From Leptospira kanakyensis (GTDB lineage Bacteria > Spirochaetota > Leptospiria > Leptospirales > Leptospiraceae), in contig NZ_RQFG01000005.1 of NCBI RefSeq assembly GCF_004769235.1, positions 1,054,001-1,118,000 on the forward strand: a stretch of DNA of 64,000 nt, given 5' to 3'. Shown piece after piece: positions 1-9,081 of this stretch. The notes beneath the pieces were generated by a model that saw only the letters and a program-made list of their open reading frames with translations, had not been told where the DNA came from and did no database searches. Within the stretch, counting starts at the first letter, position 1. Each line of letters opens with the position of its first letter. The position numbers and the translations under genes are program-made.

Positions 1-523
1 AATAATCGATTCCAAGGAACCCAGAGTTTCCATTTTTTCCACCACGACCGCCAATCGACACATAACTGGGGAAATACGAAGATTTGAGTTTTGATTTTTT
101 GGCATAAGCAATCACGGCACCGAAATGGGGGATGTCGGGAAATCCCATAGCTTCTGTCATTCGGTATCCAGTACTGAGTAACATCTGTGCAAAACCATGA
201 TCCCCTTCTTCACTCCAAGTGGAACGAACGATTCCAATCGAATGCAGTTGTTTGGCGGTAAGAGAAAAAGGTTCTAAAACAGAAAGCCCCGAGATACTGG
301 AACTGACTTTTCCAAAAGCACTGTTTGGTTTGGGATCAAGAGTGTCTACATGGCTCATCCCTCCCATCATTTCAATAAAGATGACTGACTTTACCTTGGA
401 AGGAAGAACAATGGACTCCTCTTCTTCATCGGCAAACAAACTACTGGAAGAATTGGCAGAAAACAAAAAGGGACTCAGTCCCAAACTGAGAATTGATTTT
501 TTTAAAAATTCTTTGCGATCCAT
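1..523 (-). CDS. DUF1501 family protein, 3' part outside window
   Basis: The reverse strand is open from an ATG at 523 to the window edge, giving about 174 residues. The start MDRKEFLKKSILSLGLSPF looks like an export signal that is only weakly Tat-like, because there is no twin Arg. It is followed by an acidic stretch and then VIFIEMMGGMSHVDTLDPKP, the typical opening of DUF1501 proteins (sulfatase/alkaline-phosphatase-like fold, function unknown). A GGAA ribosome site lies just upstream. The gene starts 9 bp after the stop of the DUF1549/DUF1553 gene, so the two form an operon. This pairing is classical in Planctomycetes and is also found elsewhere. The C-terminus is not visible. Confidence 0.85.
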   Translation of the reverse strand, partial: MDRKEFLKKSILSLGLSPFLFSANSSSSLFADEEEESIVLPSKVKSVIFIEMMGGMSHVDTLDPKPNSAFGKVSSSISGLSVLEPFSLTAKQLHSIGIVRSTWSEEGDHGFAQMLLSTGYRMTEAMGFPDIPHFGAVIAYAKKSKLKSSYFPSYVSIGGRGGKNGNSGFLGIDY

Positions 524-532
524 TATAATTCC

Positions 533-2371
533 TTAGTTGATATGTTGGAACTCTTGGCTATTGATGAGAGCCCAGAGAATGTCTTGGAGTAAATCTTTGT
601 CAAAAGTAGTATCTGGTTTTGACAGAAGTGTTTTTATTTTTTCTTTTTCTTTTAAGTTTGGTTCGCGACCTAAAAGTCGGAAGTAAAGGTTGGTGATGAC
701 TGCATTCATTGATTTTACTTGATCAAATTCGCCTTTCACAAGAGAATCTTTGTTCCCAAAATCCCATACCAGTTTTCCCACAACACGACCATTCATTAGT
801 GTTAACATTTGTTCAATGGTAAGTTCTTCCACATCATCTGAAATATCCACACGGGGGCCAGATCCAAAGACTGATAACATCGTGTGATAGGGTGCAGGCC
901 TTTCCACTTCCACAGCATTAGTGAATTCTTTTAAGTTGTCTTGAGGGAATCGAACAGAACCTGTACCAGTCAAATCATAAGGTTTTTTATCCATAAGGCC
1001 CGTGATCCAAGATAAATTCCTTTCGCGGATATTACTGATTTTTTGTGAATCGGAAACTCGGATGAGAGAGTTCAAAAGTTGGTCACTGTCTAATCGTTTG
1101 GGAGAAAAATACCGAATGGGATCTTGGTCACTTGGGTTATTTGTCAGCGAACGATTGTAAGCGCTGGATGTGACAATGTATAAAATGAGTTCTTTTAGTT
1201 TTAAGCTGTTGGTTAAAAAATAAGAATCGAGGTGGTTTAAAATCTCTTCACCCGTAACAACTGTGTCTTCATTCCAATCGTCGAGTGGTGTGAAAAAACT
1301 CCAACCCATAAGTTCTGTCCATACTCGGTTGATGATGACTTTACGGAACCGGTCATTGGATTTGTTTGTCAACCAATCAGCAAAGGCCTTTCTACGATCT
1401 TCACCGAGTTTGAGTTTGGCTTCTTTTCCATCCAAAAATTTTGGTCGAACCAAATCTCCACCTGGAGCATCATCTGTATGAGGAAACCGAAGTCCGAGTT
1501 TCGGTTGGTAATAAAGTGTGGCATACTCTACTTCATGTTTCTTTTGGTAGTCTTTTCGTTGTTCGTCGCTCCATTTGTTCCAATTGTCTCGATTCCAATC
1601 ATTGTTTTTATCTTGGAGATTTTTTTGGTCTTCCATGGGAAGATGGACTTCTAATTCTCTCGGAACATAACTAAACGATTTTCCATACCGATCGGCTTCC
1701 CAAGTTCCATCCCGAAAGAATTGTTGGCTAAAAAAAGCAGCCAAAGCATAATAATCCCTTCTTGTAAAATCAGAAATATAAGGATGGTCATGGCACCTAG
1801 CACAAGCCACTCGTTTTGCATAAAATAACCTTCCAACATACTCTGCAGTTTGTAAAGGATCGGCCCCGTCCCGAATGTAGAACATGGTAGCCGGTGATTC
1901 TTTTACATTGCCAGTAGAGGTTAACATCTCTTGCACCAATTGGTCATAAGGTTTATTTTTATGAATCGATTGGGCTACATATTGAAAGAAAGCCCCTGTG
2001 GGAATTTTACGCCCTTTGGATTTGTCACGAAACATGGATGTAAATTTAGTTCCCCAATATTCGGCAAACTCAGGTTGTTTTAAAAAACTAACAGCAAACG
2101 ATTCTAAACTTTGGTCGGGAGTTAAGGCATCTAATTCTTTCCATTCGCTCACACTGGGAATCACCCCGCGGAGTTGGAGGGAAAGCCTTCGAAAGGTAAT
2201 TTTTTTGTCCGCCTTAACTGTATTAGGTGAAAGTTTTAAGTATAAACTATCTAATGGATGAACCGCATTCTGTTTTGACCGCGACTGAATGTAACCAAAA
2301 GAGAAAATAACAAGGAGGAAAGACAGGATTAAGAAACGAAAATTGCCAAATGGTTTTAGTACCAATCTCAT
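533..2371 (-). CDS. DUF1549/DUF1553 domain protein with CxxCH motif
   Basis: This is a 612-residue protein with one N-terminal hydrophobic segment (residues about 10-28), so it is probably exported or membrane anchored. An N-terminal DUF1549-like region contains VACARCHDHPYISDF, a CxxCH motif that could bind heme c, near residue 190. The C-terminal half (RKAFADWLT through VIINRVWTELMG, and later AYNRSLTNN) matches the DUF1553 pattern. These families are known mainly from planctomycetal cytochrome-like proteins always encoded next to a DUF1501 gene, as here. The biochemical role is unknown. The start ATG directly precedes the hydrophobic leader. Confidence 0.85.
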   Translation of the reverse strand: MRLVLKPFGNFRFLILSFLLVIFSFGYIQSRSKQNAVHPLDSLYLKLSPNTVKADKKITFRRLSLQLRGVIPSVSEWKELDALTPDQSLESFAVSFLKQPEFAEYWGTKFTSMFRDKSKGRKIPTGAFFQYVAQSIHKNKPYDQLVQEMLTSTGNVKESPATMFYIRDGADPLQTAEYVGRLFYAKRVACARCHDHPYISDFTRRDYYALAAFFSQQFFRDGTWEADRYGKSFSYVPRELEVHLPMEDQKNLQDKNNDWNRDNWNKWSDEQRKDYQKKHEVEYATLYYQPKLGLRFPHTDDAPGGDLVRPKFLDGKEAKLKLGEDRRKAFADWLTNKSNDRFRKVIINRVWTELMGWSFFTPLDDWNEDTVVTGEEILNHLDSYFLTNSLKLKELILYIVTSSAYNRSLTNNPSDQDPIRYFSPKRLDSDQLLNSLIRVSDSQKISNIRERNLSWITGLMDKKPYDLTGTGSVRFPQDNLKEFTNAVEVERPAPYHTMLSVFGSGPRVDISDDVEELTIEQMLTLMNGRVVGKLVWDFGNKDSLVKGEFDQVKSMNAVITNLYFRLLGREPNLKEKEKIKTLLSKPDTTFDKDLLQDILWALINSQEFQHIN

Positions 2372-2456
2372 ATTCCAAGAATTCTAGGATGGATTTTGGG
2401 AATTGAAAATATTTTTCTTGCAAAAGTCAATTTTTTGCGGATAAACCTTGGTTGCG

Positions 2457-3518
2457 ATGGCAGAAGAAAAAATCTATGAAATGCTTTGGGACTGCGAGTT
2501 TTGCGGTTCTAAAAAGTTACTCGGTAAAACACATAGGCATTGTCCGAACTGCGGTGCCACACAAGATCCAGGCCGTAGATACTTTCCAAACGAAGCAGAC
2601 AAAGTTGCTGTCCAAGATCATATTTATTATGGCGCAGATAAAACCTGTCCTTTCTGCCAAACTGCCAATGGTGCCAAAGCCACGTTTTGTGGAAACTGCG
2701 GTGGTTCTCTCGATGGCGCTCAAACTGTCAAACTTCGTTCCGACCAAGATGGGCTCACTGAAGACTCAGTGCAAAAAGCAAAAGAAGATTTAGCATTTGA
2801 AAATTCAGAATTCATCAAACCACATCCCAAAACTCCGAAATGGGTGTTATGGTTACTGGGAACCATTGTTTTCGGTGGGATTGGATTTGTTTGCCTTGGT
2901 GTGTTATGGACTGAAAAAGTAGAATTACAAATCACTCACCATGAATGGTCTCGTACCATTGCCATTGACCAATTCAAACCTGTATCAGAATCCGAATGGT
3001 GTGATTCTATGCCAATGGGTGCGTACAGTGTGTCCAGAAGCCGTCAGATCAGAAGTTATGACAGTATTCCTGATGGAGAAGATTGCCGTACAGTTCGTTC
3101 GGATCGTGGAGACGGAACTTTTTCTGAAAGTGAAAGTTGTACAACGAAATACAGAAAAGAACCTGTTTATGATGACCATTGTAGTTACCGAATTGATAAA
3201 TGGGCCTTTGATCGCAACGCTGTGGCCAAAGGATTTGGAACCACACAAGAACCCTATTGGCCCACTCCGCAAATTCGCGAATGTTCCAGTACAAGTATTG
3301 GTTGTGAAAGGTTAGGCACAAAAGAAGAAAAGTATTTAGTCCATTTCACTGAATCCAGTGGTGAAACCAAAGGTGAAAAACATGACTGCGAATTTGACCA
3401 AACAAAATGGAAATCACTTCCTGCCAAAGCCATCTACCAATCAGAAAAAAGTGTCATCTTCAATTACATCACTTGTGACACCATACAAACATTAGAAGGA
3501 AACGTAACAGAGGAATAA
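2457..3518 (+). CDS. Zinc-ribbon membrane protein
   Basis: The protein opens with two CxxC...CxxC zinc ribbons: CEFC...CPNC, then CPFC...CGNC, ending near residue 80. An acidic linker follows, then one transmembrane helix (WVLWLLGTIVFGGIGFVCLG, about residues 130-150), then a Cys-rich domain of about 200 residues that probably lies outside the membrane. I prefer the ATG at 2457 (MAEEKIYEML), although a TTG at 2448 is also in frame. It is the first gene of a tight operon, with 1 bp to the next gene and an SPFH protein third. The ribbons suggest a nucleic-acid or protein interaction module, but the function is unknown. Confidence 0.8.
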   Translation: MAEEKIYEMLWDCEFCGSKKLLGKTHRHCPNCGATQDPGRRYFPNEADKVAVQDHIYYGADKTCPFCQTANGAKATFCGNCGGSLDGAQTVKLRSDQDGLTEDSVQKAKEDLAFENSEFIKPHPKTPKWVLWLLGTIVFGGIGFVCLGVLWTEKVELQITHHEWSRTIAIDQFKPVSESEWCDSMPMGAYSVSRSRQIRSYDSIPDGEDCRTVRSDRGDGTFSESESCTTKYRKEPVYDDHCSYRIDKWAFDRNAVAKGFGTTQEPYWPTPQIRECSSTSIGCERLGTKEEKYLVHFTESSGETKGEKHDCEFDQTKWKSLPAKAIYQSEKSVIFNYITCDTIQTLEGNVTEE

Positions 3519-3519
3519 A

Positions 3520-4047
3520 ATGGATCAAACTTGGTTAAAAACCACATTAGAACGATTTAAGAACGAACAAGATCCCATCCGTAAGTTCTTAAAAGAAACC
3601 AAACTATTTGAAGAAGCTCTGGCCAACCAAGAGTTTGAAAAAACGGATCTTCTGGTTCGTAAGGAACTAGGAGCGTTACTTTCTACCTTTAAAGAAAGTT
3701 TTCGTAAACTAGAAGAAGGTTTTGTGGCGAAAGCTCAAATCCAAAACATCGGGAAAACAAATCCAGCCACAACTTTATTAGACCGAATCATCATGAAGGT
3801 AAGTTCAGCAGGTTATGGAATGAATGGACTTGGCACCGGTGTCAAAGCCACATCGGCAGAAATAGAAAAACTATTAAACCATGACTTTTCTATGTTGGAA
3901 AAAGCAGGTGTTTTACAAAAAGAAATTTTGGAAACATTACCAACCGCTTTTGCCACCAATCCAGAAGCAGCCATTGAATCGACTAACAAACTTTTGTTAG
4001 ACTTCGAAACTCAATTTGAATCAAGAAACTCAATCTTTTTAAAATAA
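3520..4047 (+). CDS. Hypothetical cytoplasmic protein
   Basis: I do not recognise this 175-residue protein. It is charged, predicted mostly helical, and has no signal peptide or membrane segment. It starts 1 bp after the zinc-ribbon gene stop and ends 19 bp before the SPFH gene, so it is almost certainly co-translated with both. A plausible but unproven role is as a soluble partner of the zinc-ribbon and SPFH proteins. Confidence 0.75.
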   Translation: MDQTWLKTTLERFKNEQDPIRKFLKETKLFEEALANQEFEKTDLLVRKELGALLSTFKESFRKLEEGFVAKAQIQNIGKTNPATTLLDRIIMKVSSAGYGMNGLGTGVKATSAEIEKLLNHDFSMLEKAGVLQKEILETLPTAFATNPEAAIESTNKLLLDFETQFESRNSIFLK

Positions 4048-4066
4048 CAGGATAAGGAAATAAAAC

Positions 4067-5065
4067 ATGGCACTAATAGATAGAATTAAATTTGAAGGTA
4101 GTCCCAACGAAATCGTTTGGAAGTATCCATCTGATGAAATCAGTACCGCAGGCCAACTCGTTGTCGACGAAAACCAAGAAGCCATCTTTTTTAAAGAAGG
4201 AAAAGCCTTGGATACTTTTGGGCCAGGAACTCATACCTTAAAAACAGGAAACATTCCCATCCTCGAAGCACTCGTCAATCTTCCGTTTGGTGGAAAAACT
4301 CCATTCACTGCAGAAGTATATTATGTAAACAAAGCCATTTTTGCAATGAAATGGGGAACAAACACCCCAATTCCATTGGAAGATCCTAAATACAAAATTG
4401 TATTAAACATTCGTGCTTTTGGGGATTACAAATTCCGAATCAAAGATTCGAGATCCTTTTTACTCAATGTAGTGAAAGGTGGAAACAGAACCACGAACGA
4501 ATCCATAGATGAATTTCTAAAACCAAACATTGTCCGCGGTATCGGCGATTTTATTGCAGAAGTGATCTTAAACAACAACACCTCTGTAGTTGAAATTAAC
4601 AAATATAGAGATGAAAGTTCTACCGCTGGAAAGGTCAAACTTGCTCCTGAATTTGAAAAATATGGAATCGACTTAACAGAGTTTAACGTATCTTCGGTGA
4701 ACTTTGATCAAAACGATCCCAACTACCAAAGAATCCAAAAAATCATCACCGACAAATTTGAAATCGATATGCTCGGGGATAAATACCAACAAAAGAAAAT
4801 GTTCGATATTGGACAAGCGGCCGCAGAAAACGAAGGCCAAGGTGGTGGGGCTATGGGTGCCGGGATGGGCATGGGTATGGGGATGAATATGGGCCAAATG
4901 ATGGGTAATATGATGAACCAAGGTGGAGGACAAGGTGGTGGGACAGCACCTGCCGGCAATGATCCTGCCGCTCGGATTGCCAAACTCAAAGGTTTACTCG
5001 ACCAAGGCCTCATCAACGCCGAAGAATTTGAAGCAAAGAAAAAAGAAATCCTCTCTTCTTTGTAA
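4067..5065 (+). CDS. SPFH (band 7) domain protein with C-terminal SHOCT
   Basis: Residues about 20-245 read as an SPFH/virion-core-like domain (IVWKYPSDEISTAGQLVV at the start, then FGPGTHTL, then NVSSVNFD). A Gly/Met-rich linker follows (repeated MGMGM and GGGQGGG). The last 30 residues (RIAKLKGLLDQGLINAEEF, ending EILSSL) form a SHOCT oligomerisation motif. Family members without a signal sequence form cytoplasmic membrane-associated oligomers. A ribosome site (AGGATAAGGA) precedes the ATG. It is the last gene of the three-gene operon with the zinc-ribbon protein. Confidence 0.9.
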   Translation: MALIDRIKFEGSPNEIVWKYPSDEISTAGQLVVDENQEAIFFKEGKALDTFGPGTHTLKTGNIPILEALVNLPFGGKTPFTAEVYYVNKAIFAMKWGTNTPIPLEDPKYKIVLNIRAFGDYKFRIKDSRSFLLNVVKGGNRTTNESIDEFLKPNIVRGIGDFIAEVILNNNTSVVEINKYRDESSTAGKVKLAPEFEKYGIDLTEFNVSSVNFDQNDPNYQRIQKIITDKFEIDMLGDKYQQKKMFDIGQAAAENEGQGGGAMGAGMGMGMGMNMGQMMGNMMNQGGGQGGGTAPAGNDPAARIAKLKGLLDQGLINAEEFEAKKKEILSSL

Positions 5066-5108
5066 TTCGAATCTCCTAAACCAAACTTTCGCAAACCAAA
5101 AAAAAACA

Positions 5109-5147
5109 CTCCATCTTGAGAAAGTATCTAACTTTCTTTAGGTGGAG
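5109..5147. terminator. Long imperfect hairpin between operons
   Basis: Outer arms CTCCATCT / AGGTGGAG and inner arms AGAAAGT / ACTTTCT enclose a 5-base loop. The left side is flanked by a run of A, which would be a U-tract only for a reverse-strand transcript. On the forward strand the stem could still end the SPFH operon transcript. Confidence 0.5.
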
Positions 5148-5219
5148 ATTGGAACAAAATAATCAGAAAATAAGAAAATTAGTCAGAAACTGGTTTACTG
5201 TATTAAAATAACCAATTTT

Positions 5220-5253
5220 CAATTTGACAAATTGCACGAAACTCGTGTAAAAT
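5220..5253 (+). promoter_or_regulatory. Toxin-antitoxin promoter with two operator palindromes
   Basis: A consensus -35 TTGACA (5224-5229) is spaced 18 bp from TAAAAT (5248-5253). Two abutting palindromes lie on it: CAATTT-GAC-AAATTG (5220-5234) and CACGA-AAC-TCGTG (5235-5247). The expected transcription start is at or next to the antitoxin ATG at 5261, and no ribosome site is present, so the mRNA may be leaderless. Palindromes covering the promoter fit the autoregulation usual for RHH antitoxins. Confidence 0.6.
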
Positions 5254-5260
5254 AATAAAC

Positions 5261-5479
5261 ATGAAAAGTATTACTTTTAGAGCTGATGAAAGGGCAATTG
5301 AAAAAGCTCGTCTAAAAGCAAGTAAACAAAAAAGGTCACTCAATGACATTTTTAATGAATGGCTCCGCGCTTATTCTGAATCTGAGCCAAAAGATTTCGA
5401 TCTAGATGCATATTTGAAAAAATTTGAATATGTAAAGATAAACCGAAAAATAACACGTGAAGAAGCAAATGAAAGGTAA
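5261..5479 (+). CDS. Ribbon-helix-helix antitoxin (VapB-like)
   Basis: This is a 72-residue protein. Its N-terminus MKSITFRADERAIEKARLKA, followed by KRSLNDIFNEWL, is a typical ribbon-helix-helix DNA-binding domain (beta strand, then two helices). The acidic C-terminus (about residues 45-72) would neutralise the toxin. It overlaps the PIN toxin start by 11 bp, the usual translational coupling for such pairs, and sits directly behind a palindrome-covered promoter. Confidence 0.85.
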   Translation: MKSITFRADERAIEKARLKASKQKRSLNDIFNEWLRAYSESEPKDFDLDAYLKKFEYVKINRKITREEANER

Positions 5480-5924
5480 AATCTTCATCGATACGAATAT
5501 ATTTATTTACTTCTTTTCACAAAAGGATTTTGAAAAAAAGGAAATCTCTTCAAATATCATAAAGGCTTCTTTTAAATCTGATAGATTTTCTATAAGTTAC
5601 CAAGTCATCCAAGAATTTAGCAATGTTATGCTTACAAAAGGACAACCACCAATGAAGGGTCAGGATATTTCAAGTTTCATAGAAAAAATCTTAGATCCGA
5701 TTTGTTCTTTTTTCCCAACAATTGAGTTTTACAAAAATGCTCTGAAATTAAGAGAGAAGAATAAATTATCTTATTATGATTCTTTGATTGTTTTGGCCGC
5801 TTTAGAACTCAATTGTGATTATTTATTGTCTGAAGACTTTAATGATGGAACAAAAATTAACAAATTGAAAATCATCAATCCATTCAATAAGGTGAACTCA
5901 AAATTACTAAACTCTATTCTATAA
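5469..5924 (+). CDS. PIN-domain ribonuclease toxin (VapC-like)
   Basis: This is a PIN-fold protein of 151 residues. The acidic active-site series is visible: D8 in IFIDTNIFIYFF, Glu in YQVIQEFSNVM, Asp in SYYDSLIVLAAL and Asp in LLSEDFNDG. The ATG at 5469 is chosen because it starts exactly at the PIN beta strand; an in-frame GTG at 5457 would add four residues. Known VapC toxins cleave tRNA or rRNA, but the target here cannot be read. It is coupled to the RHH antitoxin by an 11-bp overlap. Confidence 0.88.
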   Translation: MKGKIFIDTNIFIYFFSQKDFEKKEISSNIIKASFKSDRFSISYQVIQEFSNVMLTKGQPPMKGQDISSFIEKILDPICSFFPTIEFYKNALKLREKNKLSYYDSLIVLAALELNCDYLLSEDFNDGTKINKLKIINPFNKVNSKLLNSIL

Positions 5925-5941
5925 TTCCCAACTATCTATGC

Positions 5942-7693
5942 TTAAGAAAACAATTGTTTGATTTCTGCTAAATTGGCTTCGGCTTCCTGTTCACCCTTAT
6001 CAATGATTTCTTGGTAACGGGCAAAATCAAATAACTGAAACTCTTCTAAATGGAAGTGCACAAACAGGTCCAGTTTGGGGCGTTTCAGCCTTGTGATCTC
6101 TCTACCTTCCAAGGTGATGGTTCTTGTCATAATCTGTAAAATAGGTGGGTATTTTAAAGTATCCCAAATATAACGAAAAAATCCCTTTTCTGTTGTATTA
6201 CGATCTTCAAAAAGTTTTACAGGAACAATTTCTTGCATAGGAGATACGTTGATACCCATCACCACATCTGCACCTTTGGAACGAATGAGATTTTCTGGAA
6301 CGTTATTGATCATTCCACCATCAACTAACAACTTTTCGCCGAGTCGATAGGGAGGAAAGGCACCAGGCAAACTCATAGCACTGGTGAGTGCTTCCGTGAT
6401 GGGGCCTTGGTCAAAAATATGTTCTTTCCCCGTTTGTAAATCCACTGCGGATGTGGCAAAGGGAAGAGGAAGTTCCTCTATTCTTTGGTCACCAAAAGCT
6501 TTCTTTAACATTCGTTTCATTCGTTTCCCTTTAAAAAAGGCAACGACGGGAAGAGTAGGATCAAAGGCACTTTCCAATCCACCAAAGAAATTTTTTATCA
6601 TTTCTTCAATTTCTTCTGGAGAATTTTTTCTGGCATATAGAGCAGCAATCACAGCTCCCATAGAAGCACCAGATACAAAATCAAAATGAATTCCTTCTCT
6701 ATGCAAAACCTTTAACAATCCAACGTGAGCGAGTGCTCTGGCACCACCACCACCTAACGCTAAACCTCGAGTTTTGGAGACCAAATACCTTGCCAATGTA
6801 TCTTTTTGATAAAAGTTTTTGAGAGATTGGTCTTGTGGAAGATAACTTTTGCGTACTCCACTTTCCATCATACGGATGGCGCGACCTTCAAAGTTACGAA
6901 TTCGACTTTTCCAAAAATGAATGATTTCTTCTTTTTCTTTATAAAACTTTTCGGGTTCGTCTTCCCAAAAAACAATAAAGTCGGATTGAACCACCAAATA
7001 ATGTAAATCCATTCTGGATGTGGATTCATCGAAATAAATATGAAGTAAGGGAGTTTTGTTTCTAAGATTGGTGAGATACTCTGAAATCTGAGTGGGATCC
7101 ATTCCTTTAAAAGTGGAAATGGGAATGGCAGAAGATAATTTTTTGGTGACTTCACCATATTCATCAATGAACGATTTTACTTTTTCACCAAAATGGTATT
7201 CTGGTTCCAAAGGTACATGGACACATAACCTGCGTAATCCGACAAAACTATCTTTGTGACTGGATCTGTTTAAGTTTTCTCGCATCCGAGATCCCATCAT
7301 TTGGATGATGTTTTGTGCAAAAACTTTCTCTTGAGATGCTAATTGTAAAAACAATTTTCCATTCAAAACATAAACGAGGGAATCAATGACTGCGATGGCA
7401 GAAGTGGAATGGTTGGAACTGGAGATAAGTGAATTTTCGGCTAACACTTGACCAGAACCCACATAGACGTGGCTTTGGCCGGCGACATTTTCGAGAAGTA
7501 TTTCACCGTATCTTACAATGTAAATGGATTCCGAAGACTCTCCTTTGTAATAGAGAGCTTCGTGGCTTCGAACTAATTTTTCTTGAACGTTATTTGCAAG
7601 TCGTAACAAAACGGAAGGGGAAAGTTTTTTGAACAAATCCACAGACTTTAAAAATTTTTGAATGGCCTGTCTTTCTTGTTCTGTTCGTTTCAT
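5942..7693 (-). CDS. Patatin-like phospholipase with cyclic-nucleotide-binding domain
   Basis: Residues about 18-135 form a cNMP-binding/Crp-like beta roll (LVRSHEALYYKGESSESIYI...GEILLE). The C-terminal half is a patatin hydrolase with oxyanion loop GGGGARA (about residue 315), nucleophile elbow GASMG (about 343) and DGG dyad motif LLVDGGMINNVPE (about 458). The layout resembles bacterial NTE/RssA-type lysophospholipases. The catalytic Ser and Asp are intact. It probably acts on phospholipids at the cytoplasmic face. The gene follows the MATE gene by 15 bp on the same strand. Confidence 0.92.
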   Translation of the reverse strand: MKRTEQERQAIQKFLKSVDLFKKLSPSVLLRLANNVQEKLVRSHEALYYKGESSESIYIVRYGEILLENVAGQSHVYVGSGQVLAENSLISSSNHSTSAIAVIDSLVYVLNGKLFLQLASQEKVFAQNIIQMMGSRMRENLNRSSHKDSFVGLRRLCVHVPLEPEYHFGEKVKSFIDEYGEVTKKLSSAIPISTFKGMDPTQISEYLTNLRNKTPLLHIYFDESTSRMDLHYLVVQSDFIVFWEDEPEKFYKEKEEIIHFWKSRIRNFEGRAIRMMESGVRKSYLPQDQSLKNFYQKDTLARYLVSKTRGLALGGGGARALAHVGLLKVLHREGIHFDFVSGASMGAVIAALYARKNSPEEIEEMIKNFFGGLESAFDPTLPVVAFFKGKRMKRMLKKAFGDQRIEELPLPFATSAVDLQTGKEHIFDQGPITEALTSAMSLPGAFPPYRLGEKLLVDGGMINNVPENLIRSKGADVVMGINVSPMQEIVPVKLFEDRNTTEKGFFRYIWDTLKYPPILQIMTRTITLEGREITRLKRPKLDLFVHFHLEEFQLFDFARYQEIIDKGEQEAEANLAEIKQLFS

Positions 7694-7708
7694 TTTCCCC
7701 TCGTTCTA

Positions 7709-9064
7709 TTAAATTCGTATGTTCACCCACTCCTTCTTACGAAATTTTCTGACAAAAAGCACTGCCATGAGTAAAATCCAAATAAAAAACGCAGACCAGA
7801 TTCCAAAATTTCCCCATGCTAGGACTATCCCGAGTAAATAGGCCAAAGGCAACATGATGAGAAAGGATACGATGAGATAAACAAACATCACATAGTACAT
7901 CATCCCCGCACTACGAAGTGCAGAACCAATCACCATATGATAGGCATCTCCCACTTGGATGAGAGCCACAATACAAAGTGCAGGATAGGCAACCTTTGCT
8001 ACGGCAGGAACATCGGTAAAAAGTCCAATGAGCCAAGGGCCACCGATGATAAAAAAGAGTCCCATACTTCCCATCACAATCGCAGAGAACGTTGCCGAAC
8101 GCATGGTTCCTTCGTAAGCCAATCGAATTTTTCCCTGACCCATGGATTGGCCGAGAATGGTAGTGGCTGCAATCCCAAAAGAGAATCCAGGCATAAACGA
8201 CAAACTAAGGCATGTTAATACAACACTTGCAGAAGCTAAAGTGGTTGTGCTAATCATTCCTGCAATTTTATAAAATCCAGAGAAAGCAAAGTTTACAAGT
8301 GTTCCTTCGACAGCAGGTGCGAACCCAACCGTACAAAGTTCTTTGATCGTAACAAAACTTGGTGCAAAGATTTTGTACTGAAAGAATTTGATGACGTCTT
8401 TGCGGAAAAAATAAAACACCACAACCAGTAGAGATGGGATTGAAGACAAACTAGATGCAATCGCTGCACCCTTCACTCCCCAAGCAGGGAATCCCCAGTT
8501 TCCAAAAATGAGTAACCAATTGAAAAAGATATTGGTACCTGCGGCTAACATGGAAGAAATCATACCCACTTGTACAATTCCAATTCCGTCAAAAAAACCA
8601 CGTAAAGCGAATCCCACAAAAAAGAGAACGGTTCCGATAAATCGGTAGGATAAATAAACTCCTGCCACTTCGATCACTTGTGGATCATCACCAATCCAAC
8701 CCATAAGCTGCGGAGCGTAAATAAATCCAAAATAGGAAAGTAATGCACCTAAAACAAAGGATAAATAAACGGAATTAACTAGTGTGATTCCGACCCCTCT
8801 GTCATTTTTTTCGCCAAATCGACGTGCTACGATGATTTGCACAGCCATGGATCCACCCATAAGGAAGGCAAAAATGGAAAAATAAACCATTCCACCAAAC
8901 CCAACAGCGGCGAGAGGGACTTCTCCCAGTTTACCAACCATAGCAGTGTCTGCTACCATGATGGCTGTATAACTGATCATTCCAAAAAAAACTGGGATTG
9001 CTAATCCAAGAATTTTCTGATTCAATCGAGTTGGCTGCAAGATGCGTCTAATTTTGTGAAGCAT
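7709..9064 (-). CDS. MATE family efflux transporter
   Basis: This is a 451-residue protein with about 12 hydrophobic segments in two pseudo-repeats. The first contains YTAIMVADTAMVGKLGEVPLAAVGFGG, the hallmark MatE N-terminal signature. MATE proteins export drugs or metabolites using a Na+ or H+ gradient; the substrate is unknown. The start ATG lies only 17 bp from the divergent deaminase start, so any promoter must sit inside that neighbour. Length is normal for the family. Confidence 0.93.
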   Translation of the reverse strand: MLHKIRRILQPTRLNQKILGLAIPVFFGMISYTAIMVADTAMVGKLGEVPLAAVGFGGMVYFSIFAFLMGGSMAVQIIVARRFGEKNDRGVGITLVNSVYLSFVLGALLSYFGFIYAPQLMGWIGDDPQVIEVAGVYLSYRFIGTVLFFVGFALRGFFDGIGIVQVGMISSMLAAGTNIFFNWLLIFGNWGFPAWGVKGAAIASSLSSIPSLLVVVFYFFRKDVIKFFQYKIFAPSFVTIKELCTVGFAPAVEGTLVNFAFSGFYKIAGMISTTTLASASVVLTCLSLSFMPGFSFGIAATTILGQSMGQGKIRLAYEGTMRSATFSAIVMGSMGLFFIIGGPWLIGLFTDVPAVAKVAYPALCIVALIQVGDAYHMVIGSALRSAGMMYYVMFVYLIVSFLIMLPLAYLLGIVLAWGNFGIWSAFFIWILLMAVLFVRKFRKKEWVNIRI

Positions 9065-9081
9065 AGTTTTGTCATTCTTAT

